Shown here: piece by piece, positions 8,773-20,700 of the stretch
Numbering within the stretch: position 1 is the stretch's first letter
Layout of the letters: each line of letters starts with the position of its first letter
Source: Rhynchonema sp. JSB1_4
Taxonomy: Eukaryota; Nematoda; Chromadorea; Monhysterida; Xyalidae
Reading direction: 5' to 3'
Assembly (NCBI GenBank): GCA_030248065.1
Contig: JASAMV010008773.1
Location: 1-64,000 of the forward strand
Length of the DNA stretch: 64,000 nucleotides
The notes under the pieces: model-generated
Seen by the model: only the letters and a program-made list of their open reading frames with translations
Database searches by the model: none
Told to the model about the DNA's origin: nothing
Made by a program: the position numbers and the translations under genes

Positions 8773-11700
8773 CTATAGTTTGGAATTTGGGCATTTGTTT
8801 GTTTTGAGCAATTTAGTAGCACCAATCCGTACTGCACAGTACATACCTGAATATTGGTTCTCTCAATCTCCTGACTGTCTTTCGAGCTCAACAGATTGCG
8901 ACGATCAATTTCAAGCACCTTGACTTGTTCTTGCAGTTCACGAATTCTACGCTGCGTGTCCAGATTCTCCTTTCTATATTGTCGCCGATTGGAATCAACG
9001 ATTGCGCGAACCTAAATAATCGTTGATTTGTGAGATCGCAGGATACAACGTAGTCCATAATTTCGAGCGTAACCTCGGTTATCTCGGTCTCATGTGACTG
9101 TTTGAGCGTGTCAATCTGCGCCCTCAATGAGTCGGCCACTTGCATCGCCTCCTGCAGTCGCGTGTCGCTGTCCTTCAGTGACACTGAGTATTCATTTGTG
9201 CTCGAATCGCTCTGTCCAAGTTGGCTGAAGAAAAAAGTTTGATTACAATTGCAGTTAAACATTCGAAATAAGGACAAACGCTTTATGGTACCTGCATAGT
9301 TCTTCCCGTTCTATTCCCCACAGTCGTTTTTCTGTTTCATGCTCTTGAACAACTGATTGGTTCTCTGTGACGAGCTTGTCGATTTGCGCCTTGAGGTCAT
9401 CGTACTCTTCGACCTTTTTACTGAAAGAACTATCAGTAGATTTCGTTCAGACTTATGCAACCATCACCCTTATATGAAATTTGTGATCACCTGAATGTTC
9501 CTAATTTATCCTGCCATTCTTTCTCATCCAGTTGGTACTTCTCGTTATTCTCCGTGAGTTTCTTCTGCGCGCTCAGCAGCTGGTCGCGGTACTGATCTCG
9601 TTCGCGGCGAGCCTACAAAAACGTCAATGTAGTTGGCGTTTCAAAGTGACTCCTGTGTCAATTGCATGCCTGTGCCAACTGCGAATGCAAGCTTTTCGTC
9701 GTTCCTTCGCTGATCTTTAGTCGACTTTCGAACTTCAATTGCAGCGCTTGTGTCTCAGCCTGTTGCACTTTCTCCTCCTGCCGCAATTTGTGAGCCAGTT
9801 CGCTTCTTTCCCTCGCCCAGGTTTGTTGCCAACGATTCAATTCCTCCCGTGCTTCGTCACGGATTTTACGCGTCTCGTGCAACTGAGTGCGTTGCTCGGT
9901 CAGACGAGATCTGATGAAGAATCAGTGTTTATGAGACCGACATTTATTACTCAAGGTTCCAGACCATCAATACCTGAACAAATCAATCTCCTTTTTGTAC
10001 TTCTGTTCGTCCTCCATTTTGACGTCAATGGCCTTTGCTTTTGCATCGACTTCTTTCTGCAACGCTTTGTAGTCCGACTTCCATCGCTCGATCTCTCGCT
10101 CGTACTTTGACTTGGTCTTGTTCAGTTCCTCGACCAGTTTCTTTGATTCGGCGCTGGCCAACTCTGTGGCTCGCTTGCTGGTCTTCTTTTCCATCTCCGA
10201 CACCTGTTTCTCCAGTTTCGATGCTTTCTGTTCAAATTGCGTCCGCTCCGCCTCCCAGGATTTCAGATGCGATTCGCTCTGGGCTGAAACGTGTGGTGAT
10301 TGTTGCACCACTAGAGCAATCTATATGTGCTGTAATACACCAGTTCATTTGTGATCCAACCAACCTTTCAGTTTCTCGACTTCCTGTTTCATCTCATCTG
10401 CCCGCTTCCGGGCGTCCGAAGCGTCTGTTTTCAGCTGTTCACGCTCCGTGTTGCCCTTTTGACGGTCCTGCGCATCAAAATGGCTCTTCACAATTGTATC
10501 CAGGAAGCGGTTATTTGTTTCAAGTTGTTAATTTCGTAGTTTGTTCATAGTCTCGTAGTATGTATGTAGTACCTTTTCGTATAGCTCCTCGAGTTTTTGA
10601 TATTTCGTTTGGTATTCTTTGGCCTTCTTTTTTTCTTCGTCTATTCTTTCCTGTAGATCTTTGTAGCGCGTGCGCAGCTCGTCTTTCAGTTTGGTGACCT
10701 GAATCATGATTGGCTTATGTAGTCGATCTGTTCCGTCATTTGATTGAACAGTTACTGTATGTACATACTTAGCGTGGAGTTCTCTGCACTAGCCTGTTGT
10801 TCGAGTTCCGTGACGTTCTTGGTCTTGTTTTCAAGCTCGGTCTTTCGTTGCTCAAGTGCTGAAGCTTTCTCGGCCTGAAATGTATGTACAGTATAGTCCA
10901 GCCACGTGCTCATGAGACGACTCTTTTTGAAGCTTGCTTGGCCAGATTTAAAAATGCGCTGGTTGCACGGGTTTTCGCAAACAAAAGAAAGAGATTGGGC
11001 CGAGAGACATGATGACGTTCCAGCTGGCTGACCTCAATTTGTTGCGTGCTTGCGCGAACAGCAACATCGTTCAACACACAAATGTTTTGGGAGTCAAAAG
11101 GGAATTTACACACTGAGGTGGAGAGCGTGTTTTTAAAAAATACATGCGTTTCTCTTTCTTTCATTTCCGAAATTCGTGGAACCGGAACATTATTGGATCC
11201 GTTCAAGTCAACTTCAAAATAAGTCGTCTCATGAGTTCGTGGCTGGACTATTATGTTTGGCACAGGCATGTTGGTAATTAGCAAATTGGCATGAATATGC
11301 TACGTGGGTAATGTCGGCAGTTTTTATAGTGCAACAGTATACATGCTTCGAATGGTATACCTTGATCTTCTCGGCTTCTGCGAGGTAGTACTTGAGGTCC
11401 TTGACCTGCGACTCGTATGCCTCGCGCATTCGGTCGAGTTCTTTGTTCCAACGCTCCTCGGTCTGCAGCAAACGATTGGTGGCTTCAGACCACTGCGTCT
11501 TCGCATCCGTGCATTCCTTCTTGCTCTGCAAATGAAAGATTGAAATGTCTGTTTTGAAATTTCATTTTCAGCCATAATTTGCTAGCAACAACTATTCACC
11601 TCACCGAATGCACAATATGGCAGAGTGTGTCTGTGAGTGCGGCGGACAGGATTAGTAACATTCGTAGTATTGTCCCGATTCGGGATCGTGTTAATTGGTT

Positions 11701-14700
11701 AAGAGGGCATTGATGGAAGACATTTCATGTCGCTGTTATCGTTCATGCAGGTGTCAGTTTGGATGTCGGGTCATGCCTCGGCATCCGAGTCACACGAGCC
11801 CAACAGATGCACCATCACGTTCGAATGCCATACCAGCGTCAGTTGTTCTCGCAGGTCGGTGATGGTCTTATTCTGCTGGGCCACCCTGTCTTTGAGCGTT
11901 TGCAGTTGGTTCTTCAGTTTCTCCTCACTCGCCGATCCTGCCGACGCTAACGAGCCTGACACCGTACTTGATGTTTCAGCACCCGGTGTCGAGCCCGCCG
12001 TGCCGCCAATTGCACTGTCGTCGTCGGATATCGGAAAATGTTAATTTAATGTATTATTGAGTTTACAACTTCCTTTATGATGTACACTGAAATATCAGTG
12101 TTGATCATGGCAGCACTAGGCCCACGAATTCCAGGACAACATGTCATAGTCACACACATCGCATGGCTCCTATGCTCAGGGTTGGGCAAAAAAAAACGAC
12201 TCTTTTTAAAAAAAAAAGACGACTTTTAAAAAAAACCCGCCGTCTTTTTTTTTTTAATTCCAGGACAACCTCATTTCCTTGATTTTCCCTGATTTTTCAG
12301 GGAAATACCCGATCATCAAGGCAAATCGCATTTTTTCCCATTTTTTTCAAAAAAATTTCGACCAATTTTTACTTTGTCGAGATACGTCGATATACGGAGT
12401 TTATTTTCAATATACCCCAGCCAAGTTCCCACACGCCTATGGGATCTTAAGAACTCGCTAGAAAAGGGTTGAAACCCGTTTATTTTGCCTCAGAACACAT
12501 AGAATTACTTCATTTAACCACTTTTTCTTCCCAACATGAGCGTTTTCCAATTTTTTTGGTGGCATATTTTGGTCATCTGGGCGTTTTAAAAAAAACGTTT
12601 TTTTTAAAAAAAAACGTTTTTTTTTAAAAAAAACGATTTTTTGGAAAAAAACGTTTTTTGCCCAACCCTGCCTATGCTAGACTGTTGAATTTTTTTGAAC
12701 GAACTTATTTGTAATGTACAAAGGGACTCTAGCTCTTCGAATGGCATACGATAGAAAGTGCCACTCCAATGTTCTACTTCTACCGTACCTTGCTTCCATC
12801 GCTGGTTCTTCGTTTCTGCAATGTCGACATGAGTGCCTCTAGATCGGTCTTCAGCTTTTCAACATCACTCAGGATAGCTGCCTTTGATTCGGGCTTCATG
12901 TCGGTCGACTTCGATGTGGCCGTCGGTCCGAATCGAGAGCCATACGCACGAACACGTGAACCAACTGCCGCGCTCGCGTCCTCCTGAACAGAATAACAGA
13001 TTTGAAAGTTATTGCTCAAATGCTTTTGAAGTTTGAAATTTCAAATGAGGCTGATCCACACCGCACCAACAAGACATAACGAACCTTCTTCTGTTCCTGC
13101 AACTTATCAAGCTGTTTGTAGATGCGGTCCACCTGCTTTTCGAGCGTTTCAATCACAGACAGATAGCTCTCGATCTGGAATTGGTTAGAATTGACTAGAT
13201 TTAGTATGTTCGATCAGTTGTTGTTTTTTTGTACTTGTGTCACGTTATTACGGTCGCGAAATACCAATTTCATTCCAAACGAACCTCGTTGCCCGCTACC
13301 GAGCCACTGACTCCGCTGAAGGCCTTGTTGGTCTTGGCTTCGGCCAACTCCTTCTCAAGTTGTTCGCAACGTTCGCGTAAGACGTCCTGCAAAATTGGGT
13401 AAATTAGTTGGCGCCATCTTTTAATTTTAGTTCCACGCCAACAAACAACAGAAATTTATTCAGCAGGCATGGTTTTTTTGTCCCACATACATGGGTCCCA
13501 TTATAATGCCCAACGCGCTTTACCATGCAAACATCTAGGCCAAGAAAGTAAGCGAAAATAAAACGCTGAGATCTACATGCCCCCAGATGATGTTCTACAG
13601 TCTGTTTTTGGGGTTGCACTTGCGGCTCGCGCACGACAAAAGTACGATACGACGAAAAATATAGAAGTGTGCACAACAAAATACTCACAAAGATGATAGA
13701 TTAGTTCGGTGACCTAGAGGCAAATTCAACAGTTTGGAAAAAGAAGTGTGTCAGAACAGCGAAGTGCGATACAAGTTATGGGTGTTCATTAAGTTTGACG
13801 AAGAAGTAAGTATGTGAGAAAACGGACGTTCAGTACGTGAGCAGCTCTCTCACGCGAGCGCATCTGATTGGCTTTGACCGCGCCTGCGGTTTTATAGAAA
13901 AAGGCGCGCCTGTTCCGTGCCAGTCAGTTTCTGTGACTTTTATCTCAACCGGGGTAGGAGGACAACCATAAAATCAAAGCCTTGCGTTACTCGATTACTG
14001 TTTATCTGTCTGCCACCGCAGTGGTAAACAACATTGCAGTACCACTTCACTGTGGCCTAATAAAAGTGTGGCAGCCGTGGATGACCATGTCAGCTGTCGG
14101 CAAAATGGCGTATTTTATTTGGGTGGCACCCACCTCCCAGCTTTCAGCCAGAAACCCGTTTTTCTTCTCAATCTCGCTCTAACAGCGCGGGGCTAGAAAA
14201 ACAACCTGAAGTATCGCTGCCTACATATTTCGTCAAAAAGCGGAAAAGAAACGTGAATTCCATTGAGACTAAATTGGTGCTACGTACTTTTTGGTTTGGT
14301 GGAAGCTACAGTATGTGAGCAGTGTACTGAGTGCAGTAATGTTGGCCTGTTTCGCCTTGCTTTCGCAGACAGACCGAGGCGCCAGCACTCGCCGCAGACA
14401 TGGCAAGGTCGTTGATGGTATGCACATACGTAGATGTACAGTACAAGAAAGAAATATGCCGCATGAGCAACAAGGATATGCACCCTGATGAAGCTGCATA
14501 AAAGTTCGATGCTGGAAAAGTTTGGATTTCGACTTTCACACTGCCGTCGAAAAACAGTCTGTATCCAGCATATTGGAAACACACGTGTGGCTTTTTATAT
14601 AATACACCTATGCATCTCTGTAACATCGCCGAGCTGGCCATGTGTAGCCATGGTAGTGCGTTGGGGGCACTGGTTGCAGACTGTGCACACGCACAACACG

Positions 14701-17700
14701 TAAACATGGACGCACATGGCTAGATGGGTGATGTTACAAGCAGGGTGTATTACATAAAAACAATGTTATCCTCCAGCAATACGACGCAGGTCTGACTGCC
14801 TCTATTGTTGGGCAAGTCAGATCAGATCAGACCACGTGATGTGACTATATGTACATAACCTAGTCAGATCAGTGATCGGTTTACCAGGTCACATCACATC
14901 AATGTGACTAGGTGGTCAGTTCCGTTCACAGTGATCTGATGTGACCAGGTAGGTAGACAGACCCGATCCGATCACGAAGTTTGATGTCGAACACAATAAC
15001 GCACTACAGGCGATGTAATAACAAATGGATAGTTTGGTTAGTAGGTACTTGTGCAGATTGAAGTTTTATATCGAAACCACCACAAACTTCGTATTTCTGT
15101 TGTCCGTTAACGGACGGTCCGTTGGCCACCAGCCGTCGGTGAATGGTGTTGTAACGCTCTTCAGACTCGCGAAGTTGTGTGTTCAGAATTTCGACCTGGT
15201 GTTGTAAAAGAATACTAATAGTGTAATGTCTAAATATGAGTGCTATAGTGTAATGTCTAAGTATGAGTGCTGGTATGGAAATTTGGTTGGACAGAAAGCA
15301 ACTGTAGAAGCACTCGCGTTTTGAAAAGCTTGATCATGATTTCTTGGCATCAGTCTGAACAAAGCGCCGTTTCGGCCTCTCTTTGACCAAGCTGCCAGGC
15401 CTCCTCAGTCCACTAACCCTACTGGCCATTTGCACCAATTTCTGGTTCTCCGTCATTGCCATGTTCTGACGATAGTCGTTCAATTGGGACTCAAGTGACT
15501 TTATGTTGGCCTTCTCTTTCTTCAGCTGGTCATTCAGCGATTCTGCAAGTGTATAATACAAATTCACTCACAAAAGTGTAAAAAATTATCACCCAATTCT
15601 GCACTAACTGTTTTCTTTCGTTAATTCGGCAGATTTGTCAGCGATACGAGGCGATGGTTGACGTTGCTCCTTCTTGAGCTTTTCCATTTGAGTGTTCAAG
15701 TCGGTCTAGCAAATATTAATGGAACATTTATGTGTTTCCTTGCAAAATCACGGGAAATCTGGCACCTTCTGTTTCTCCAGATCGCTGATTCGTGTCACAA
15801 ACCGATCGATATCCTTCTGCATCTGGTCGATCTTGTCCTTCATCTCTGATTTGTTGCCTCTTTGGAGCACCTATATTTTATGAATTTCAATGGTTTTTCT
15901 TAATGAATTAGGGTACTTTTTACCAAAGATGCAAAGGGTACCTCGAGTTTCTTCTTCTCTTCCGTCAGTTTCTGGCACTTATTCTCGGCTTCTCTATTAG
16001 CATCCCTCAGCACCGTCAGTTCCTGTTCGGCCAAGGCAAGTTGACGTTTCAGGTCAATTTCCTTGCTCGAGTCCAGCACAGCGGTGGTGGGCGAATGGGA
16101 GGTGGCTGGCTCGTCAAGGGATTGACTGCGCGCCTGAATTTTGAAGGGTGAAAATACTGTACTTGTCGATGACGTGACACGTCACACGCGACTATGATTT
16201 TGTGTGTTATTGAACCGCACTAATGTACCGGAACCGTTCAGGAACCTTGGAGACTGTCCTGGTATCCAGTGCGGGGTTCAAGTTCATTTGAGCAAATATA
16301 CATCTATTGAAACGTGTATGTCGGTTAATCTCAAACGCTGTGAATTAAGCGACAGTTCTATGCTATGTTTCATGTTATTGTGGCCCATGTGATCCACATT
16401 CAGATTATCTTTTGCGAGGCTTAGGTTTCCCATCGACAACTGAGGGTTACCACCTCCCAACAACATGGAGTTATAGTATTTTTGTCGTCAACGTGGTATT
16501 TGAATCGCCTTTGAATGAATTCAGTGGCCTTTATTCGCTCGTGCGTTGCATACAAGTGTTGGTTGCTTTGCTTTTTTAATATTAAACTCGATTAAAAATT
16601 CTTGGTATAATACACTCCTGGTATTTAAGGTTGAGTGCCCCGTCGCGTTTTCTTAGATCGATCTAATCTGAGTTCAGATTAAAAGTGATTTAAAATCTGA
16701 ACTCATATTAAATTAATCTCAAAAAAATGCGCTCAGGGACCAACCGGAGCTACCGGGCGTGTTCCAAGAATCTTTAATCGAGTTTAACCTTAAAAAATCA
16801 ATACCTGTATGCAAAGCACGTGCGATTAAACGCCGCTGAATTCATTCAAAGTCGATTCAAATACCAAGTTGACGACTAACATACTGTATGTACATTCATG
16901 TACGTTTTGATGCAGGCAACAACATTGGCCGTATTCCCGACGCAGCAGTTGTTTATCAGAGACAAACGTGTGTTCAACGTTCACAGGTTCTCCTTTTTTG
17001 TGGTGGCACTGGGAATACGGCCCAATATCTTAACAGACGCCAATGTCACACGACGAATAAGGCACGGCAACGCGAAGGGGTGTGTCAGGCTGAGAAACTT
17101 ACGTTTTCGTCAACTGATGCGGCCGTCTGTTTTTTGGGGGAAAGTAAAAGTGAGAAATAAAACGCGACGCACAACAACACAAATATGGGGGACGGAGAAA
17201 TGAAAACTTAGGAAAATGAAAAAATGCAGCAGATCAAAATGTGAATGAAGGATGAAACAAACCATTCCGGCCTTTCCGCGTCGCTTAATTGCCTCATCGG
17301 TCTTGTGCTGAGCTTCCAGAGCCTCTCGCTTGGCTTCCTCGAATTGATGCTTACTTTCCTCAATTTCCTCCTGAAATTCAGGATCATCACATGTGCATGG
17401 TTTTAGTTACTTCAATGAAAGCAACACGATATTGAACCTCGAGCATCTTGATCTTCTGTTTGTAATAGGTGTCTGGCACATTTGACTGCAGTTCGCGCTC
17501 CGAAAAGTGCGTGCGACCACCGCTACTCTTCACCTGCAAACATTCCGCTTGTCTTTTCCAATCAGGCAAAATAATCATAACATGCTATCCATCCAGACCT
17601 GTTTCTCAAGGAGTGCCAATTTGCTGGCCATGGTTTCGGCATCTTTCTCGTATTTGGCTAGTTTCGATTTGAGCACTTGAGCCTCATGTTCAGCCAGCTC

Positions 17701-20700
17701 CAGTTGAATTTGCGTCTGACCCTCGCTGAAACAGTTTCCTTCGTCATTCAGGCTCATAATGTTAACTGATTTATACAGTGAAGCACTTGCCTGTAACTAC
17801 GGATCATGGGTGGTTTGTTTCTACCGCCGGTCTGTGACGACAGTTTCTGCAGTTGTTTCAGCAGGCCCTCGTTTTCTGTTTCCAAATCCGACAGCTTCTT
17901 TGTGACACGTTGAACGTCTTCTTCTGCGAATTTCAACTGATCGCGGACATCCGTTTCCCGCTCCAGTGCGTCATTTAGATCCCTAAATTTTCAAAGTAAA
18001 ATCTGAATTTGTTTGAGATTTGCCTGATACAGCAAGAGCACAAACGCTCACCGAAGCACTTGTTCAACATTTGCGTTGCTGGCGTTCGTCGTGGATTTTG
18101 GAGCAGCATATGTAGGCGAATGACCGCGTTTCTGCAAGAAATATCGCAGTTTCTTGTAATTTGATCAATTTTTTTTGCAAAATGACGATTTAACTGACTG
18201 AATCGCGTCGGGCGACTTCCGTGATTTTCTCTTTCGCGTCCATCTCGCGTATTTTCTCTTTCAAATAGAAATTCTCGTCCTCAAGCTTGTAGCGTTTATC
18301 CTCCAACACTTCGAGTTCGTTATGAAGACGCACGCTGACCTCTTTGGCAATACGCAGTTCGGATTCAAGCTCACGGCTTTTCCTGTGTGAAACATCATCT
18401 GTTATGTAGCACAAGCGTTCTACAAGGAGATTGTTTTTCAAAAAGCTATGACGGTAAATCTAGCTTTGGTTTGGGCTACTGTAGCTCTGGTCGAAAATCC
18501 ATGTACAGTAGCTGTACTACAGTACAGTCACCTTTAAGATGCTGCATTAAGTTGATGGTAACATTTCGTAACGAAACGCATTCCCTGACCTTGTTTCAGC
18601 ATAGTCCGGCGATTGTCCCCCTTGTCCGACAGCGTCAGCCCTGATTTTCTCTTCCAAGTGTAACCGATCGGATTCTGCTTGTTCTTTTGCCCTTTCAGTC
18701 TTCCTCAGCTTGAACTGCAACACACGGCAGTTCTTGGCGGTTAGTTCGAGTTCTCGCTGGATCTCCCGGAATTCCTCAATCTCTTCTTCACGGTACTGGT
18801 CCTGAAGATAGGGAATGGTTGACTTACATGAGTGTGCATGAGGTGGAATTCACAAAAAAGCAGCAGAGCAATGCCCGTCGTAGCAAAGCAACTTCGACGC
18901 CGAAGTTTCAGAGCAGCGTGCATGATGCACAAAAAAGCCTTCGCGATTGTCATTCAAGGATTGCTCGCTGAGACTTCTGGCTGAGCTAATGCAACCAGCT
19001 CTGGCATTTGGCATCACACCCATCAATGAAATGAAGCAGCCGATGAAGAAAAAACCTGGTCACAGACCTGCGACTCCTCAATCTCGTGCTGCAGATCGCG
19101 AATATCCCTCTTGTAATTCTCATTCTCTTCCATCAATTCTTCACAGAGCGATTCGGCTGCTTTGAGTTTGTCCCTGAGCTGTTTCGACTCGCTCGTCGTG
19201 CCGCGACCCATCGACTCCTGCAGCTCGCGCAGTTCGCATTTCAGCACGTTGTTCTCTTCGCGGTAGTCCTGGACGTGAAAACTGGTCGGATGAACATTGG
19301 GTTGGAAATCTTTGGATGAAATAGGCATAATGCTCAAGGTCCTCAGTGATAGAGTTGTCCTGCGGAACTCGTGTGATTCATGCCCTTATTGTGCCAAAGA
19401 CTTCTACCGTCTTCCAAACCTCGCTGAAAACACAGCGTTCATGTGTGTGAACGCGAGCTGTGCTGTGCTACTAATGCAGGGCACTAATGTTCTGGTGCCA
19501 CAATAAGGAACGTAAAAATCTGGAACACCAACCTGATACATGCTCTCAGCTGTCCTCAGTCGTTCCTCCATTTGGCTCAGTTGGCTGTCCCCTCCGTCAT
19601 CACCGTTGATCGATGTGGTGTGATAACCCGATCCGTGTTCACGAAGACTAGCGTTCTCGCGCTGAATTGAGAAAATTTGACGTTGAAAAACTGAGTTCAG
19701 AAGTTTCTGACAGGGACAAAATTTTCTAGAACAATGCTGCAAAACACGTAACGCGACAGGCGGACATACATATACTCGAGCGCGAGAAAAACGCAACCAA
19801 GACGCCAAATATTTTTATCAATTAAAACATCAGAAAAACTCACCATAACCAGTAAGGCTATACGACGGTTGCGCTGATGGGCAGATTTCCGATAGTAAGC
19901 GGGCATTTTGGGAAAGAGTTATTGGAATGTGAGTTGGCAGTGCCCAAGAGATTTTATTTAAAGTCAAAATACAAGCGTCGGAAAGAAGTCTGTGTGATCC
20001 AGTGCACAAAGTGCAGTGGACTGCCAGAATAGTAACTTCAGCCCGTTAGATCCCCATTATATTATGGCGCATGAACAAAGCGGCAATTCAAGTATTCGCA
20101 GTACATATACAATACACAGTAGAAGAACCAAACTCAAAAGGTCCCACAAGCTGCAAACGCATATACACACACCTCGAGTTTCGAGCACTTTTGTTCCATA
20201 ATCTCCAATTGTGTTTTGATCGATTTAATGAACACACGTGAGTCTTGTTCGTTCAGGTTGTCAGTGGGAGTGTTGCTGCGGTTCGAGTCGTGGTCGGATA
20301 GGGCACTCACCTGCGAACAATGTTGTGAATTGTGCAAAATTGCGCTTTGTTTAAACCAGGTCTCTGTTTAAACCGGGCTTTGCACCAGGTCATCGTCAAT
20401 GCGAAGTGTAAGATGGCCGCGTGACGCCACAAAAGACACACGAACGTAATACATCATTCTTGTGAAAAAAACATGAAGTTTCGCGGGTGTATGAAACAGA
20501 ATAGTCCAATTATTTCATCTCTAGCATATAACCACGTCCACGTGATCAGATATTGCTACAAATTTGTTTCTCTTTTTAATTGCAGACTGCTAGGTATAGC
20601 AGAATTGTGCCACAGGGCATACATGTAGTCACCATGGGCAACGCAGTTGCCGCTCGGCGCTTTTATGACTAAATATAGAAATTGTAAGTTGCATGGTTTC

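Noticed and set aside
12784..12789. Donor AAG|GTACGG at 12789 for the exon 12789-12983
   Set aside because: It leaves phase 0, but the next exon (from 12014) can only be entered with one base, because the upstream frame is stopped. The donor G|GTAGAAG at 12784 gives the matching phase.
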